From Motiliproteus sediminis (GTDB lineage Bacteria > Pseudomonadota > Gammaproteobacteria > Pseudomonadales > Balneatricaceae): a stretch of DNA of 64,000 nt. How positions within the stretch are numbered: the first letter of the stretch is position 1; each line of letters opens with the position of its first letter. Below the pieces are notes generated by a model. The model was not told where the DNA came from and did no database searches. It saw only the letters and a program-made list of their open reading frames with translations. The stretch lies in the NCBI RefSeq assembly GCF_017912535.1, contig NZ_JAERQK010000001.1, positions 744,001-808,000 on the forward strand, written 5' to 3'. Made by a program: the position numbers and the translations under genes. Positions 47,607 through 56,112 of the stretch are shown here, piece after piece.

Positions 47607-48083
47607 TCAGGCGGCATCCTCTTCGATCTGCTTCAGCAGCGCCACCTTGATCTGCTCTTTGCTGGGCAGGTCGTGAAACTCCACCCCGCCCTCACTGCCC
47701 TGCGGATGTACCGCTTTTAACTCTTCACCACGCAAGCCGCGAATCCCTTTGGGTCCGATCGCCGCACCGCGCAGGTAGTCCAGCTCCAGCTTGCCACCGC
47801 CCAGGGCCTGCGGCAGTTCAACGCTGCCCACGCCCAACTGGCGAATGATCAGTGAACCACCCTCAAGCAGCGCTTCCAGAAAAGTCATGCGGTAGGCTTC
47901 AAAGGCTTTATCGTTGGCTCTGGTTGCCTCACCGTCCTGCCATTGGCTGACCTCACCATCAACGCTGACATGAAATCGGTGCTGGCGCTCGCCATAGGTG
48001 ATGGTGACCAGCTTATCGCCATCGAGGCAAAGCAGCAGTCCATCGAGGTAAGCGGTACTCTTTTGAAAATGTTCAGTGTTCAC
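47607..48083 (-). CDS. Conserved-looking soluble protein of unknown function
   Basis: 158 residues, acidic, without signal or membrane segment. A beta-rich first half (LDGLLLCLDGDKLVTITYGE; HRFHVSVDGEVSQWQDGE) and a Gly-rich central part (LPQALGGGKLELDYLRGAAI) end in a charged helix (SKEQIKVALLKQIEEDAA). It has its own terminator, so it is probably a single-gene unit. I do not recognise a family. Confidence 0.6.
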   Translation of the reverse strand: MNTEHFQKSTAYLDGLLLCLDGDKLVTITYGERQHRFHVSVDGEVSQWQDGEATRANDKAFEAYRMTFLEALLEGGSLIIRQLGVGSVELPQALGGGKLELDYLRGAAIGPKGIRGLRGEELKAVHPQGSEGGVEFHDLPSKEQIKVALLKQIEEDAA

Positions 48084-48240
48084 GGCGTCTCCTGGGTTCG
48101 AATCTATGGATCGGGTAACGCGTCCGTGTTTCGATTAGCGGCCGCTAAGGTACAACCTTTACGGCTTTTTTGAATTGCGGTTCACCCCCTTGATCTGGCG
48201 CAACCCAGCGTCAGTTGAACACTGCGGCGGGAGCCAATGA

Positions 48241-48266
48241 AAAAGCCCGGCGAATGCCGGGCTCGG
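48241..48266 (-). terminator. Intrinsic terminator after the M16C peptidase gene
   Basis: On the minus strand GCCCGGC, loop ATTC, GCCGGGC is followed by TTTTTC. It lies 28 bases past the peptidase stop. Confidence 0.85.
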
Positions 48267-48289
48267 GTTTGGATTGGTTGCCGCCGGGA

Positions 48290-51232
48290 TCAGGCTTTCA
48301 GCAGTTCGTAGCCCTCACCCTGCAACCGTTTGGCGTTGTCGGGATCGGTAATCACCGCGATACTGGCCGGCTGATCGATCAGGTAGGTCCGGGCAACGCG
48401 CTTGAGGTCATCGAGGGTGACCTTCAGCACGCGGGCGCGGAACGCTCGGCGCTGCATAGGCGTGCGCCCAAACAGGCTGCTGTGATAGGCCTGCTTGGCT
48501 TCACCGGCCGGCGAGCCCGGTTTATCGATCGAGCTGACCACACCCAGAATCGCCTCCTCCAGTTTGTTGTCGCTGTGATCCCCATCAACCAGCCACCTTA
48601 GCGCAGCGTCAAAGTCATCCAGGGTGCCTTCAATCCGCGGATCGCGGTAAGAGAAGAACCGGAACGCGGCGCAGGATGAATCCTGCCCGGCACCGCCGCC
48701 ATAAGCGCCGCCCTTCTCACGTACAGCGCGATGCAGGTAACCGTTGCGGAGAAAGTCGCCCAGTACCACCAGCGGAGCCGAGTCCGAATGCTCTACCGGC
48801 ACCGTGGCGTAGGCTTTGGCACAAAAGTTTACCTGGGTGCTGGTACTCCATGCCTGTTTGACCTGCTGGCTGATCGGGTCAAGACGAAATCCGCTGAACT
48901 CTGTCGCCGGTGCCAAGCCGGACCAGGCTGTTGCCAGCGCCTGATCGACCGGCGCTTGCATCTCCGGCTCTGCCACGCATAGAAAGTGGCGCGGTGCCGT
49001 GGTCAGTTTGGCATGCAAAGTCTTGAGCTGATCGGCGAAACGCTGCTGCCCCTCCTCACTCTTCAGCGATTCATCCAGCTGCTTGAGGAAGCCGATAGCC
49101 GCCAACCCGCGCTGGCGGTGTGACAACTGCGCCGAGGGGCACAGTTCCGATGCGGCGGCCATCATCGCCAGCGCGTGACCACTGCCGGTGATGCTCTGCT
49201 GCTTGCGCGCCCGCTGCTGGGACACCAGCTCACGCATCCGTGACAGTTCATCGAAGCGGATGGTGAAAAAGGTTTCTTTCAGCAGGCCGACCATCTGCTC
49301 CACATTACGATTGAGGGATTTGGCGCACAAGGTAAAGTAGCCACGCACCGACTGCGGATCATCGATGTCACCGCGCACCGTGGCAAAGGCACTGACCCCG
49401 CCGGTAATCGCTGACTGCCAGGCCTGGGTCTGCTGGTAATCACGCTCGCCCACACCCAACTCGGTCAGACAGAGGGAGTACAGCGGCAGCAGCTGTTGCT
49501 CTTCCGGGGTCAGTTCAGGCATCTCTACCAAGACCTCCTGGTAGACAATACCGTTGGTACCCTGACCGTAGAACGCCCGCTTGCCGTAACCGAGTTCGGC
49601 GACCTCACCCTCGGGTATGCGGGTCTCCTCCGGCACGTCACCAAGCCCGACCTTGGGAAGGATCGATTCATCATCCAGTTGCTGCTGACGTGCCTCCAGC
49701 GCCGCGGCCTGTGCCACGATCGCCGCCGCTTGCTGCTCGTCCAGTTTTGCCTTGATCGCCGCCAGACGGGCTCTCTCGGCCGCATCGCGCCGTTTGGCCA
49801 GCTCCCGGTCAGGGCGCAGGGTCACCCGCACCCGGTGGGGGTTGTCGAGCAGCAGGCGCTGTACCAGTGAGGGGATGTAGTCGCGATCCTTGATCCGCTC
49901 CTGCAGCTGCTCCAGCACCGGATCGAGGTTCAGCAACGAGATCGGATCACCGCGATGAACTGCGGTCGACAGCCCCGCCAGTATGAGCTGCAGGCCGTAG
50001 GGATAGCCGTCACCACCGATCTCCCGCTGAGACAACTCCAGTTGATGCAGCACCGCTTCCACATGCTCCTGCGGCACACCCTCGCTGGCGACCCGCTGCA
50101 GTACCTCCAGCACCAGCGCCTCGATCGCTTCGGCGTATTCCGGCTCGCTGCCTTCCATTCCGCACATGAAGCTCATCTCACGGTTGGAGTCCTCCAGTCC
50201 GCACAGCGGCGAGGGCGATGCCCCGAGGTCGCTGCTTTCCAACGCGTACCGCAGCGGCGAGGCGCTGTTATCCAACAGCACGCGGCTTAGCAGGTGCGCT
50301 TCGAGCTGATCCTCCAAATCCGTACTCAGGCCTAACAACCAGCCCACCACCACGTGGGTTTTGGCCGAAGTGTCCTCTTCGTCGAGTGCGTAGGCTTCCT
50401 CAACTTTCAGCGGTGCGTGATAGCGCTTCTCGTCACTGACGCTGATCTCGGCGTCCAGTTTGTCGAAACGGGCCAGGGCCAGGGTTTCAAAGCGCTCCTG
50501 CTGTTCTGCCGCCGGAATATCACCAAAGGTCATGAACACCGCATTGCTGGGGTGGTAGTGGGTGCGGTAGAAACGGATCAAGTCATCGTAACTGAGATCG
50601 GGGATGCATTCCGGCTCACCGCCACTGTTGAAGTGGTAGGTCGTGGTCGGAAACAGATATTTGCTGAGCGTCTGCCAGAGCACACTGACCGGCGAGCTCA
50701 TCGCTCCCTTCATTTCGTTGAACACCACGCCCTTGTAGGTCAGCTCTGACGAAGGATCCGCAGCCTCGCTGAACTCTACCCGATGCCCCTCCTGGGCAAA
50801 GTCCAGCGGATCCAGACGGGAAAAGAACACCGCATCCAGATACACCTCAAGCAGGTTGAAAAAATCCTTGCGGTTCTGGCTGGCAAACGGGTAGGCGGTC
50901 CAGTCGCTGCTGGTAAAGGCGTTCATGAAGGTATTGAGCGACCGCCGCGTCATCATGAAAAACGGATCGCGCACCGGAAAACGTTCGCTACCACAGAGCG
51001 CGGTATGCTCAAGAATATGGGCAACCCCGGTGGAGTCTCCGGGTATGGTCCGTAACGCCACCAGAAAAACGTTCTCCTGATGCTCGGCATCGATATGAAA
51101 GTGCACCGCGCCGGTTTTTCGATGTCGATACTCGGCCACTTCGATACCCAGAGAATCGACAGGCTGGAGGCGAACAAAATCAAATGACGGGTGTGCAGTG
51201 CGGGCGGATGGTGCGGATCTTTTATCAGTCAA
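48290..51232 (-). CDS. M16C-family zinc metallopeptidase (presequence-protease-like)
   Basis: 980 residues, TTG start with AAAAGG upstream. The inverted zinc motif HxxEH is in AHILEHTALCGSERFP (near residue 68), with the third ligand Glu expected in the downstream MKGAMSSPVS region (FNEMKGAMSSP). Four M16 lobes joined by a hinge (about 480-560, helical and Ala-rich) give the clam-shell chamber. The size and second half match PreP/Cym1-like insulinase-family enzymes that degrade peptides. No signal peptide, so it is probably cytosolic. Confidence 0.92.
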   Translation of the reverse strand: MTDKRSAPSARTAHPSFDFVRLQPVDSLGIEVAEYRHRKTGAVHFHIDAEHQENVFLVALRTIPGDSTGVAHILEHTALCGSERFPVRDPFFMMTRRSLNTFMNAFTSSDWTAYPFASQNRKDFFNLLEVYLDAVFFSRLDPLDFAQEGHRVEFSEAADPSSELTYKGVVFNEMKGAMSSPVSVLWQTLSKYLFPTTTYHFNSGGEPECIPDLSYDDLIRFYRTHYHPSNAVFMTFGDIPAAEQQERFETLALARFDKLDAEISVSDEKRYHAPLKVEEAYALDEEDTSAKTHVVVGWLLGLSTDLEDQLEAHLLSRVLLDNSASPLRYALESSDLGASPSPLCGLEDSNREMSFMCGMEGSEPEYAEAIEALVLEVLQRVASEGVPQEHVEAVLHQLELSQREIGGDGYPYGLQLILAGLSTAVHRGDPISLLNLDPVLEQLQERIKDRDYIPSLVQRLLLDNPHRVRVTLRPDRELAKRRDAAERARLAAIKAKLDEQQAAAIVAQAAALEARQQQLDDESILPKVGLGDVPEETRIPEGEVAELGYGKRAFYGQGTNGIVYQEVLVEMPELTPEEQQLLPLYSLCLTELGVGERDYQQTQAWQSAITGGVSAFATVRGDIDDPQSVRGYFTLCAKSLNRNVEQMVGLLKETFFTIRFDELSRMRELVSQQRARKQQSITGSGHALAMMAAASELCPSAQLSHRQRGLAAIGFLKQLDESLKSEEGQQRFADQLKTLHAKLTTAPRHFLCVAEPEMQAPVDQALATAWSGLAPATEFSGFRLDPISQQVKQAWSTSTQVNFCAKAYATVPVEHSDSAPLVVLGDFLRNGYLHRAVREKGGAYGGGAGQDSSCAAFRFFSYRDPRIEGTLDDFDAALRWLVDGDHSDNKLEEAILGVVSSIDKPGSPAGEAKQAYHSSLFGRTPMQRRAFRARVLKVTLDDLKRVARTYLIDQPASIAVITDPDNAKRLQGEGYELLKA

Positions 51233-51528
51233 GCGAGGGTTATCCTTTTCAGTCGTGGACCAGACTCATCGACAGTCGCTGAACGAGTCCTGTTACTACT
51301 GTTGATGGGGACGAGTCGGCATGGTTCAACACTGGCACCCATCATAGCGCCTTTTTTCCTCCGGCACCGCACGAGGAGGGCTTTTACCGCAGCAAATATA
51401 GACACGGATAGCCGCATCAGGGCGTTGACTTGACTCGTTGGTCATTTTATATTCGACACATCATTGTGCATTGCAACAAGGCAGTGCCAATGCACAGTAT
51501 TCGCATCACGACTATGGAGCTTGACCGC

Positions 51529-52233
51529 ATGTACGAGAAGACGATCGAAGAGCTGAAATCCAGCCTTCAGCCGATGATGGACCTGGCTGAAATGAACCGC
51601 AAAGCACTGGAGAAACTGGCGTCAGTGCAATCTGAATACCTCGCCGATTGCCTCAGTACCAGCATCAAGCAGGTACGCGATCTGGCTGAAGTAAAAGATG
51701 CCAGCCAGGCAGCAGAGCTGCAGTTCAAATACCTGAAAGAGTTTGAACAGAAGCTCAACCTGACCGCCGAGCGTAACGTTGAAGCGTTCAGCGAACTGCG
51801 TAACGCCGTCACCAAGATGCTGACCGAAGGTTACGCCGAGGGCATGACCAAGTACGCTGAAGGCATCGCCGCGATGGAAGAGATGAGCCCGTTCGCCGAG
51901 GCCGCCAAGCCTGCTGCCGCCAAGCCCGCTGCCAAGAAAGCAGCCCCTGCACGCGCCGCCGCTAAACCGGCTGCCAAGAAAGCAGCGCCGGCTCCGCAGA
52001 AGCCCGCCGCTAAACCGGCTGCCAAGAAGGCCGCGCCGGCACCGAAGAAGCCCGCCGCCAAAGCAGCGCCTAAACCCGCTGCCAAACCGGCTGCCAAAAA
52101 AGCCGCTCCGGCTGCTAAAGCTGCTCCGGCTGCTAAAACCGCCGCACCCAAGGCGCCGCTGGCTCCTATCGCTCCGGCGCCGAAGCCGGCTGCCGCAGTG
52201 GCCAAAGAAGCTGCAAAACCGTCCGATAACTAA
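51529..52233 (+). CDS. Phasin with Lys/Ala/Pro-rich C-terminal tail (PhaF-like)
   Basis: 234 residues from ATG 51529 (GGAG nine bases before it; upstream in-frame starts lack one). The N-terminal phasin domain (about 1-120, MYEKTIEELKSSLQPMMDLA, with amphipathic helices) coats polyhydroxyalkanoate granules. The tail (about 125-234) is built from AAKPAAKKAAPA-type repeats and resembles PhaF or histone H1, which bind DNA and help granule partition. No PHA synthase is in the window. Confidence 0.85.
   Translation: MYEKTIEELKSSLQPMMDLAEMNRKALEKLASVQSEYLADCLSTSIKQVRDLAEVKDASQAAELQFKYLKEFEQKLNLTAERNVEAFSELRNAVTKMLTEGYAEGMTKYAEGIAAMEEMSPFAEAAKPAAAKPAAKKAAPARAAAKPAAKKAAPAPQKPAAKPAAKKAAPAPKKPAAKAAPKPAAKPAAKKAAPAAKAAPAAKTAAPKAPLAPIAPAPKPAAAVAKEAAKPSDN
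51900..52215 (+). repeat. Coding repeats for the Lys/Ala/Pro tail of the phasin
   Basis: Imperfect 9-30 base units around GCCGCTAAACCGGCTGCCAAGAA recur through this stretch, encoding AAKPAAKKA modules. Unit number is likely to vary between strains. Confidence 0.7.
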
Positions 52234-52240
52234 TCGGCTC

Positions 52241-52268
52241 GCAGGAGCCGCCAAAGCGCGGCTCCTGC
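52241..52268 (+). terminator. Hairpin terminator after the phasin gene
   Basis: GCAGGAGCCGC pairs with GCGGCTCCTGC around a six-base loop, then TTTCCC. Eight bases after the stop. The short T-tract makes termination moderate. Confidence 0.7.
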
Positions 52269-52308
52269 TTTCCCGGGCATGACTCGCCCGCCATCACTCC
52301 TACCGCTA

Positions 52309-53523
52309 TCAACCCGCTTTGGCGGCGTCCGGCAGATCTCCGGCCAACCCCATCGCGAACCGAACCGCATGCTGCTTGAGCGGCCCGCTGTGCTGCGCCA
52401 GTGCCAGACCCAGATTACGCACTCCTTTAAGTAGCGGCTGTTCGCTGCCAAAACCCCGGTAGAACAGCTCCATGGCGCTCATCATCAGCAGATTATGAGG
52501 CCGTCGTCTGGCTTCATACCCGGCCAACACCGCCTGCCCGGCGATATCCCTGCCGTCACGTTGAGCACAGCACAACAGCTCGGCCAGCACCGCGGCATCC
52601 AGCAAACCGATATTTACCCCCTGGCCGGCCAAGGGATGGATAGTGTGCGCTGCATCTCCGATTACTACGCCGCCCGCCTGGGCGTAACGCAGCGCATGCT
52701 GCCTGCGCAGCGGAAAACTGGCACGCCCCAACAGCGCTTTCACCTCACCCAGCTCTGGCGGGAAACGCTGCTGCAACTCATCAATAAAGGCATCGCCGTC
52801 CAGCGCCAGCAGCCGTTTTACCTCCTGCGGGCGCTCATACCACACCAACGACGCGTGCGGACCGGTCAGCGGCAACAGCGCCTGCGGCCCCTGTGGCAGA
52901 AACCGCTGCCAGGTCATATCCTGCTGCGCGGCAGTGGTTGCCACATACGCGATCAGCGCCTGCTGCCGATACTCCCGAGCATTGACGCCGATCCCCATCG
53001 CCTCTCGTACCCGGGAGCGCGCACCATCAGCGCCCACCAACAGACTACAGTGAATCTGGTCGCCATTATCCAGGTGCAGCGTGGAGCCATCGCCGGCGTA
53101 GTGTATCTGCTTGATGGCGACGGGCGCGCACAGTGATATCCGTTCTTCCCGCTCCAGGACTTGCCACAGCGCCAGCTGGGTAACAGGGTTTTCAACGATC
53201 CATCCCAGCGCGTCGCTACCGGCATCGGCGGCATCGAAAAGCGCGTCGCCAAACGCACGCTGTTCCCACACCCGCATCCGGCGGTAAGGACAACTGCGCA
53301 TGGCGGCAATACCGGCCCAGGCACCGGCCGACTCCAGAATACGCCGGGACGCCGGACTGATGGCAGAGACCCGAAGATCATGCGGTTGCCCGGGCGCAAA
53401 GGACTGCGGTGGCTGTTGTTCCAACAAGGTTACCGCCAGACCGCTGTCTCGCAGCAGGCATGCCAGGGTGGCGCCCACCATACCACCGCCGACAATAGCC
53501 ACATCCGTTTGGAATCGATTCAC
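52309..53523 (-). CDS. UbiH/UbiF/VisC-family FAD monooxygenase (ubiquinone biosynthesis hydroxylase)
   Basis: 404 residues from GTG 53523, which has AAGGAG upstream and enters the FAD motif at once (VAIVGGGMVGATLACLL). Other class A flavin monooxygenase motifs are the DG motif LLVGADGARSRVREA and GDAAHTIHPLAGQGVNIGLLD. The family hydroxylates the ring of ubiquinone precursors; which of UbiH, UbiF or UbiI it equals cannot be told by eye. The frame stays open for 131 codons upstream but that part overlaps endonuclease V and lacks family character. Confidence 0.9.
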   Translation of the reverse strand: MNRFQTDVAIVGGGMVGATLACLLRDSGLAVTLLEQQPPQSFAPGQPHDLRVSAISPASRRILESAGAWAGIAAMRSCPYRRMRVWEQRAFGDALFDAADAGSDALGWIVENPVTQLALWQVLEREERISLCAPVAIKQIHYAGDGSTLHLDNGDQIHCSLLVGADGARSRVREAMGIGVNAREYRQQALIAYVATTAAQQDMTWQRFLPQGPQALLPLTGPHASLVWYERPQEVKRLLALDGDAFIDELQQRFPPELGEVKALLGRASFPLRRQHALRYAQAGGVVIGDAAHTIHPLAGQGVNIGLLDAAVLAELLCCAQRDGRDIAGQAVLAGYEARRRPHNLLMMSAMELFYRGFGSEQPLLKGVRNLGLALAQHSGPLKQHAVRFAMGLAGDLPDAAKAG

Positions 53524-53582
53524 GCGCAACTCCTTAGCCTGATTAAACTGGAGGCCGATTATAGCAGCCGGCCGATCTGCCA

Positions 53583-54161
53583 CTAGCCCGATGCCAGACG
53601 ATGGGCGCAGCGGGTGGTCTCCGGCAGTTTGAACTGGCGGCAGCAGCGCATTACCCACTCCGCCGCGCTCTCCTGACTGATGCGATGCCCGGCGGAAACA
53701 TACAGGGGGTTGCAGCCTTGTCGCGAACGCAGGGCGTATCCCACCTGCTCGTCGGCAACCATCAACGGCGCCCTTGCACCGCGCTGCTCGCCCAGCTGTT
53801 GGTAACGCCCGCTCAGGCGTGTTTTGCCAACGCCGATGGCAGCGCAGTCCAGTAACACACCCAGATGACACGCAATACCAAACCGCCGCGGATGGGCGGT
53901 CCCCTGTCCGTCGCACAGAAACAGATTTGGCTGCGTGCTTAACCGGGCGACCGCAGCCAGCACAGCGGGCAGTTCCCGATACGCCAGCAGGCCGGTGCGA
54001 TAGGGAAAGTCAACCTGCTGCTCGATCACGACCTGCTCACAAAGGGTCAGGTCGGGGTAGCGAAGTACCACCACGGCGGCGCGGGCGCAATCAGGGCGGG
54101 GGAAACCGACATCTACCCCCGCCACGAAATTGACCGGGCCTAACCGGTCACTCAGAAGCAA
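53583..54161 (-). CDS. nfi: Endonuclease V (deoxyinosine 3' endonuclease)
   Basis: 192 residues from a TTG. Nfi nicks DNA one base 3' of deoxyinosine. Catalytic-type motifs are VAGVDVGFPRP (first Asp), YRTGLLAYRELP (Glu) and LFLCDGQGTAHPRRFGIACH (second Asp), plus GVGKTRLSG and QGCNPLYVSAGHRIS. Family similarity continues in frame upstream of the TTG (to WPRDVDTALAEQRRLRQQ, back to 54215) but that stretch has no ATG, GTG or TTG in frame. The start is therefore uncertain. Confidence 0.9.
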   Translation of the reverse strand: MLLSDRLGPVNFVAGVDVGFPRPDCARAAVVVLRYPDLTLCEQVVIEQQVDFPYRTGLLAYRELPAVLAAVARLSTQPNLFLCDGQGTAHPRRFGIACHLGVLLDCAAIGVGKTRLSGRYQQLGEQRGARAPLMVADEQVGYALRSRQGCNPLYVSAGHRISQESAAEWVMRCCRQFKLPETTRCAHRLASG

Positions 54162-54229
54162 TTGCTGCCGCAGGCGCCGTTGCTCCGCCAGCGCCGTGTC
54201 GACATCACGCGGCCATGCGCCAGATGGGG

Positions 54230-54547
54230 TTACCCCTCGCGGATCTTTTCCAGTCGGCGCAGAAATACCTGCATCTCCTTTTCCGCCTGCTTGTCCCCAC
54301 CCTGCTGCGCGGCAGCGATCCCCTGGCGCCAGGCGTCCGCGGCGGCCACCGCATCCCCTTGTGCCTGATAGGCCTTACCCAGCAGTTTCCACGCCGCGGA
54401 GTAACCCTGCTTGTGTGTCACGCAGGCCCGCAGGTGCGCAACCGCCCGCTCCGCCTCTTGCCGCTCGAGATAAGCTTTGCCGAGGCCGAAACGCAGTTCC
54501 GGCGAGTCGGTCCCCTTCGCGAGCAAACGTTCCAGACCTTCAATCAT
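54230..54547 (-). CDS. Small tetratricopeptide-repeat protein
   Basis: 105 residues with about two and a half TPR units: ELRFGLGKAYLERQEAERAV, AAWKLLGKAYQAQGDAVAAA and a last partial one. No signal peptide. It ends where endonuclease V reading begins, so it is probably the first gene of a TPR-nfi-ubiH-like operon. Scaffold function only can be proposed. Confidence 0.78.
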   Translation of the reverse strand: MIEGLERLLAKGTDSPELRFGLGKAYLERQEAERAVAHLRACVTHKQGYSAAWKLLGKAYQAQGDAVAAADAWRQGIAAAQQGGDKQAEKEMQVFLRRLEKIREG

Positions 54548-54672
54548 CTACATCCACACTCCCGTCAAGCTGAAGGAATTTCAGGCTTAGAGAAAAACAG
54601 CGCTCACTATACTGTAGCTGAATCAGCGGCTCCCCTGACTTACCGTCCGGGCAGAACTTACGGAGGTGCACT

Positions 54673-55161
54673 ATGGCGATCGCAGAGGCACTCAGCCACT
54701 ATCTCAACCAGCATCAGGTTGACTATCACCTGCTCAAACACCGCCCTGCGGCCACCCTGCTGGATGCCGCCCGCGCCGCTACTCTGCCGCCCTCCGCCGT
54801 GGCTCATTCGTTGCTGCTGCATGACCATCTGGACCGCTACTGGATCGCGGTCATCGGTAGCGATCGCCACCTCGATCTGCACGCGGTCGAGGAGCTGATC
54901 GACTGTGATGTGCGCGTCTGCAGCGCCCTTCCCTGTGGCGATCAAAGTTGGTTTCGCGACTGCGCCCCCGGTGTCGTGCCCCCTTTTGGCAGCCCGTACC
55001 AGATCAACACTCTGATCGATGCGGAGCTGTTGCGACAACCGGCGGTCTACTTCGAAGATGGCGATCCCACCGAACTGATCCGCATCGAGCGCCATGCCCT
55101 GCACTCACTGATTCGCGACTGCATCGTCGCCGAGATCAGCGCCCGGGCGGCCCGTCACTAG
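54673..55161 (+). CDS. YbaK/ProX-type aminoacyl-tRNA deacylase domain protein
   Basis: 162 residues. The YbaK/EbsC domain covers most of the chain (YHLLKHRPAATLLDAARAAT, VAHSLLLHDHLDRYWIAVIG, VPPFGSPYQINTLIDAELLR). The family hydrolyses mischarged tRNAs. The conserved catalytic Lys of YbaK/ProX after the first strand appears to be replaced here (AHSLLL rather than VKTLV), so deacylase activity is uncertain. GGAGGT stands before the ATG. Confidence 0.8.
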   Translation: MAIAEALSHYLNQHQVDYHLLKHRPAATLLDAARAATLPPSAVAHSLLLHDHLDRYWIAVIGSDRHLDLHAVEELIDCDVRVCSALPCGDQSWFRDCAPGVVPPFGSPYQINTLIDAELLRQPAVYFEDGDPTELIRIERHALHSLIRDCIVAEISARAARH

Positions 55162-55404
55162 CCTGCCCAATTCGACCGCTCCGGCAAACATCCGCTTCGG
55201 AACGATGGTGCGGCCCCTTGCAGGCAAAATGGTCCCTTTGAACGCAACAGCGGGCGAACAATGACCGCAGCCGACTGTTGCGCCCTCGACAGGGATTAAA
55301 TCCGGCCGGCGGGCAGCATCCGCTGACCATCTGCCTGAACTGACCTGCATCAAGGCCGGCACATCACTTGCTAGAGATACTGCACCTTTGACAAGGAGTA
55401 CCCC

Positions 55405-55836
55405 ATGGGCAGTATCCAAACCTATATGACCGCTGGCCACCGCCAGTGTGACGACAGCTACACCAGCGCAGAAAACGCTGTTTCCGCACAAAATTGGAGC
55501 GAAGCTGACAGTGCCTGGCAGCAGTTCGCCACTGAACTTGAGCATCACCTAGGCCAGGAAGAGCAACTGCTTTTTCCCGCATTCGAACAGCAGACCGGTA
55601 ACACCCAGGGCCCGACAGCGGTGATGCGGATGGAACATGAGCAGATGCGCGCCCTGGTGGCTGATCTCAGCGGAGCCCTGCAAGCCCGTGACAGCGACCG
55701 GTTTCTCGGTCTGGGAGAAACCCTGATGGTGCTGATGCAGCAACACAACATGAAAGAGGAACAGATCCTCTACCCGATGACGGACCAGGTGATCGGCAAT
55801 AGCAGCGAGCTGGTTACCCGGCTGGACGCGTTCTGA
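55405..55836 (+). CDS. Hemerythrin domain protein
   Basis: 143 residues, four-helix bundle. Likely di-iron ligands are H12 (AGHRQCD), His and Glu in LEHHLGQEEQLLFPAFE, the His of MRMEHEQMRALV, and His/Glu in QQHNMKEEQILYPMTD. Such domains bind O2, NO or iron, or repair iron-sulfur centres (YtfE/RIC type). AAGGAG precedes the ATG. It is followed with almost no gap by a DUF2249 gene and a polytopic membrane protein, forming a three-gene unit. Confidence 0.9.
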   Translation: MGSIQTYMTAGHRQCDDSYTSAENAVSAQNWSEADSAWQQFATELEHHLGQEEQLLFPAFEQQTGNTQGPTAVMRMEHEQMRALVADLSGALQARDSDRFLGLGETLMVLMQQHNMKEEQILYPMTDQVIGNSSELVTRLDAF

Positions 55837-55839
55837 TTG

Positions 55840-56112
55840 ATGTCAGAACTGATCGAGTTTGATGTCAGCGAGCTGGAACCACCAGAGCCGCTGATACAGA
55901 TTATCGCCGCCGCCCGAACCCTTAGCGCCCACCAGCTGTTACGGGTTGTTCACCGCCGCGATCCGCTGCCCCTATACCCGTTACTGGATGAGCTGGGGGT
56001 GGGTCATGAGCGCCGTCTTCATCCGTCAGGGGCGGTGGTACTGCTGATCTGGGCCCCCAGCGCGGCGCCTAGCCGCACGCGCATTGAGGACTTGCTCGCC
56101 GATGCGCACTGA
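55840..56112 (+). CDS. DUF2249 domain protein
   Basis: 90 residues from ATG 55840, four bases after the hemerythrin stop. DUF2249 proteins are small SirA/TusA-like alpha-beta folds; here LEPPEPLIQIIAAARTLSAHQLLRVVHRRDPLPLYPLLDELG is split over 15-55, with the usual P-L-Y-P segment. They are often linked to hemerythrins and to nitrogen-oxide respiration genes. It overlaps the next gene by 11 bases. Confidence 0.82.
   Translation: MSELIEFDVSELEPPEPLIQIIAAARTLSAHQLLRVVHRRDPLPLYPLLDELGVGHERRLHPSGAVVLLIWAPSAAPSRTRIEDLLADAH

Noticed and set aside
53524-53916. Upstream extension of the UbiH-family gene
   Set aside because: The FAD motif starts straight after GTG 53523 with a good ribosome site; the added part overlaps endonuclease V and lacks family similarity.
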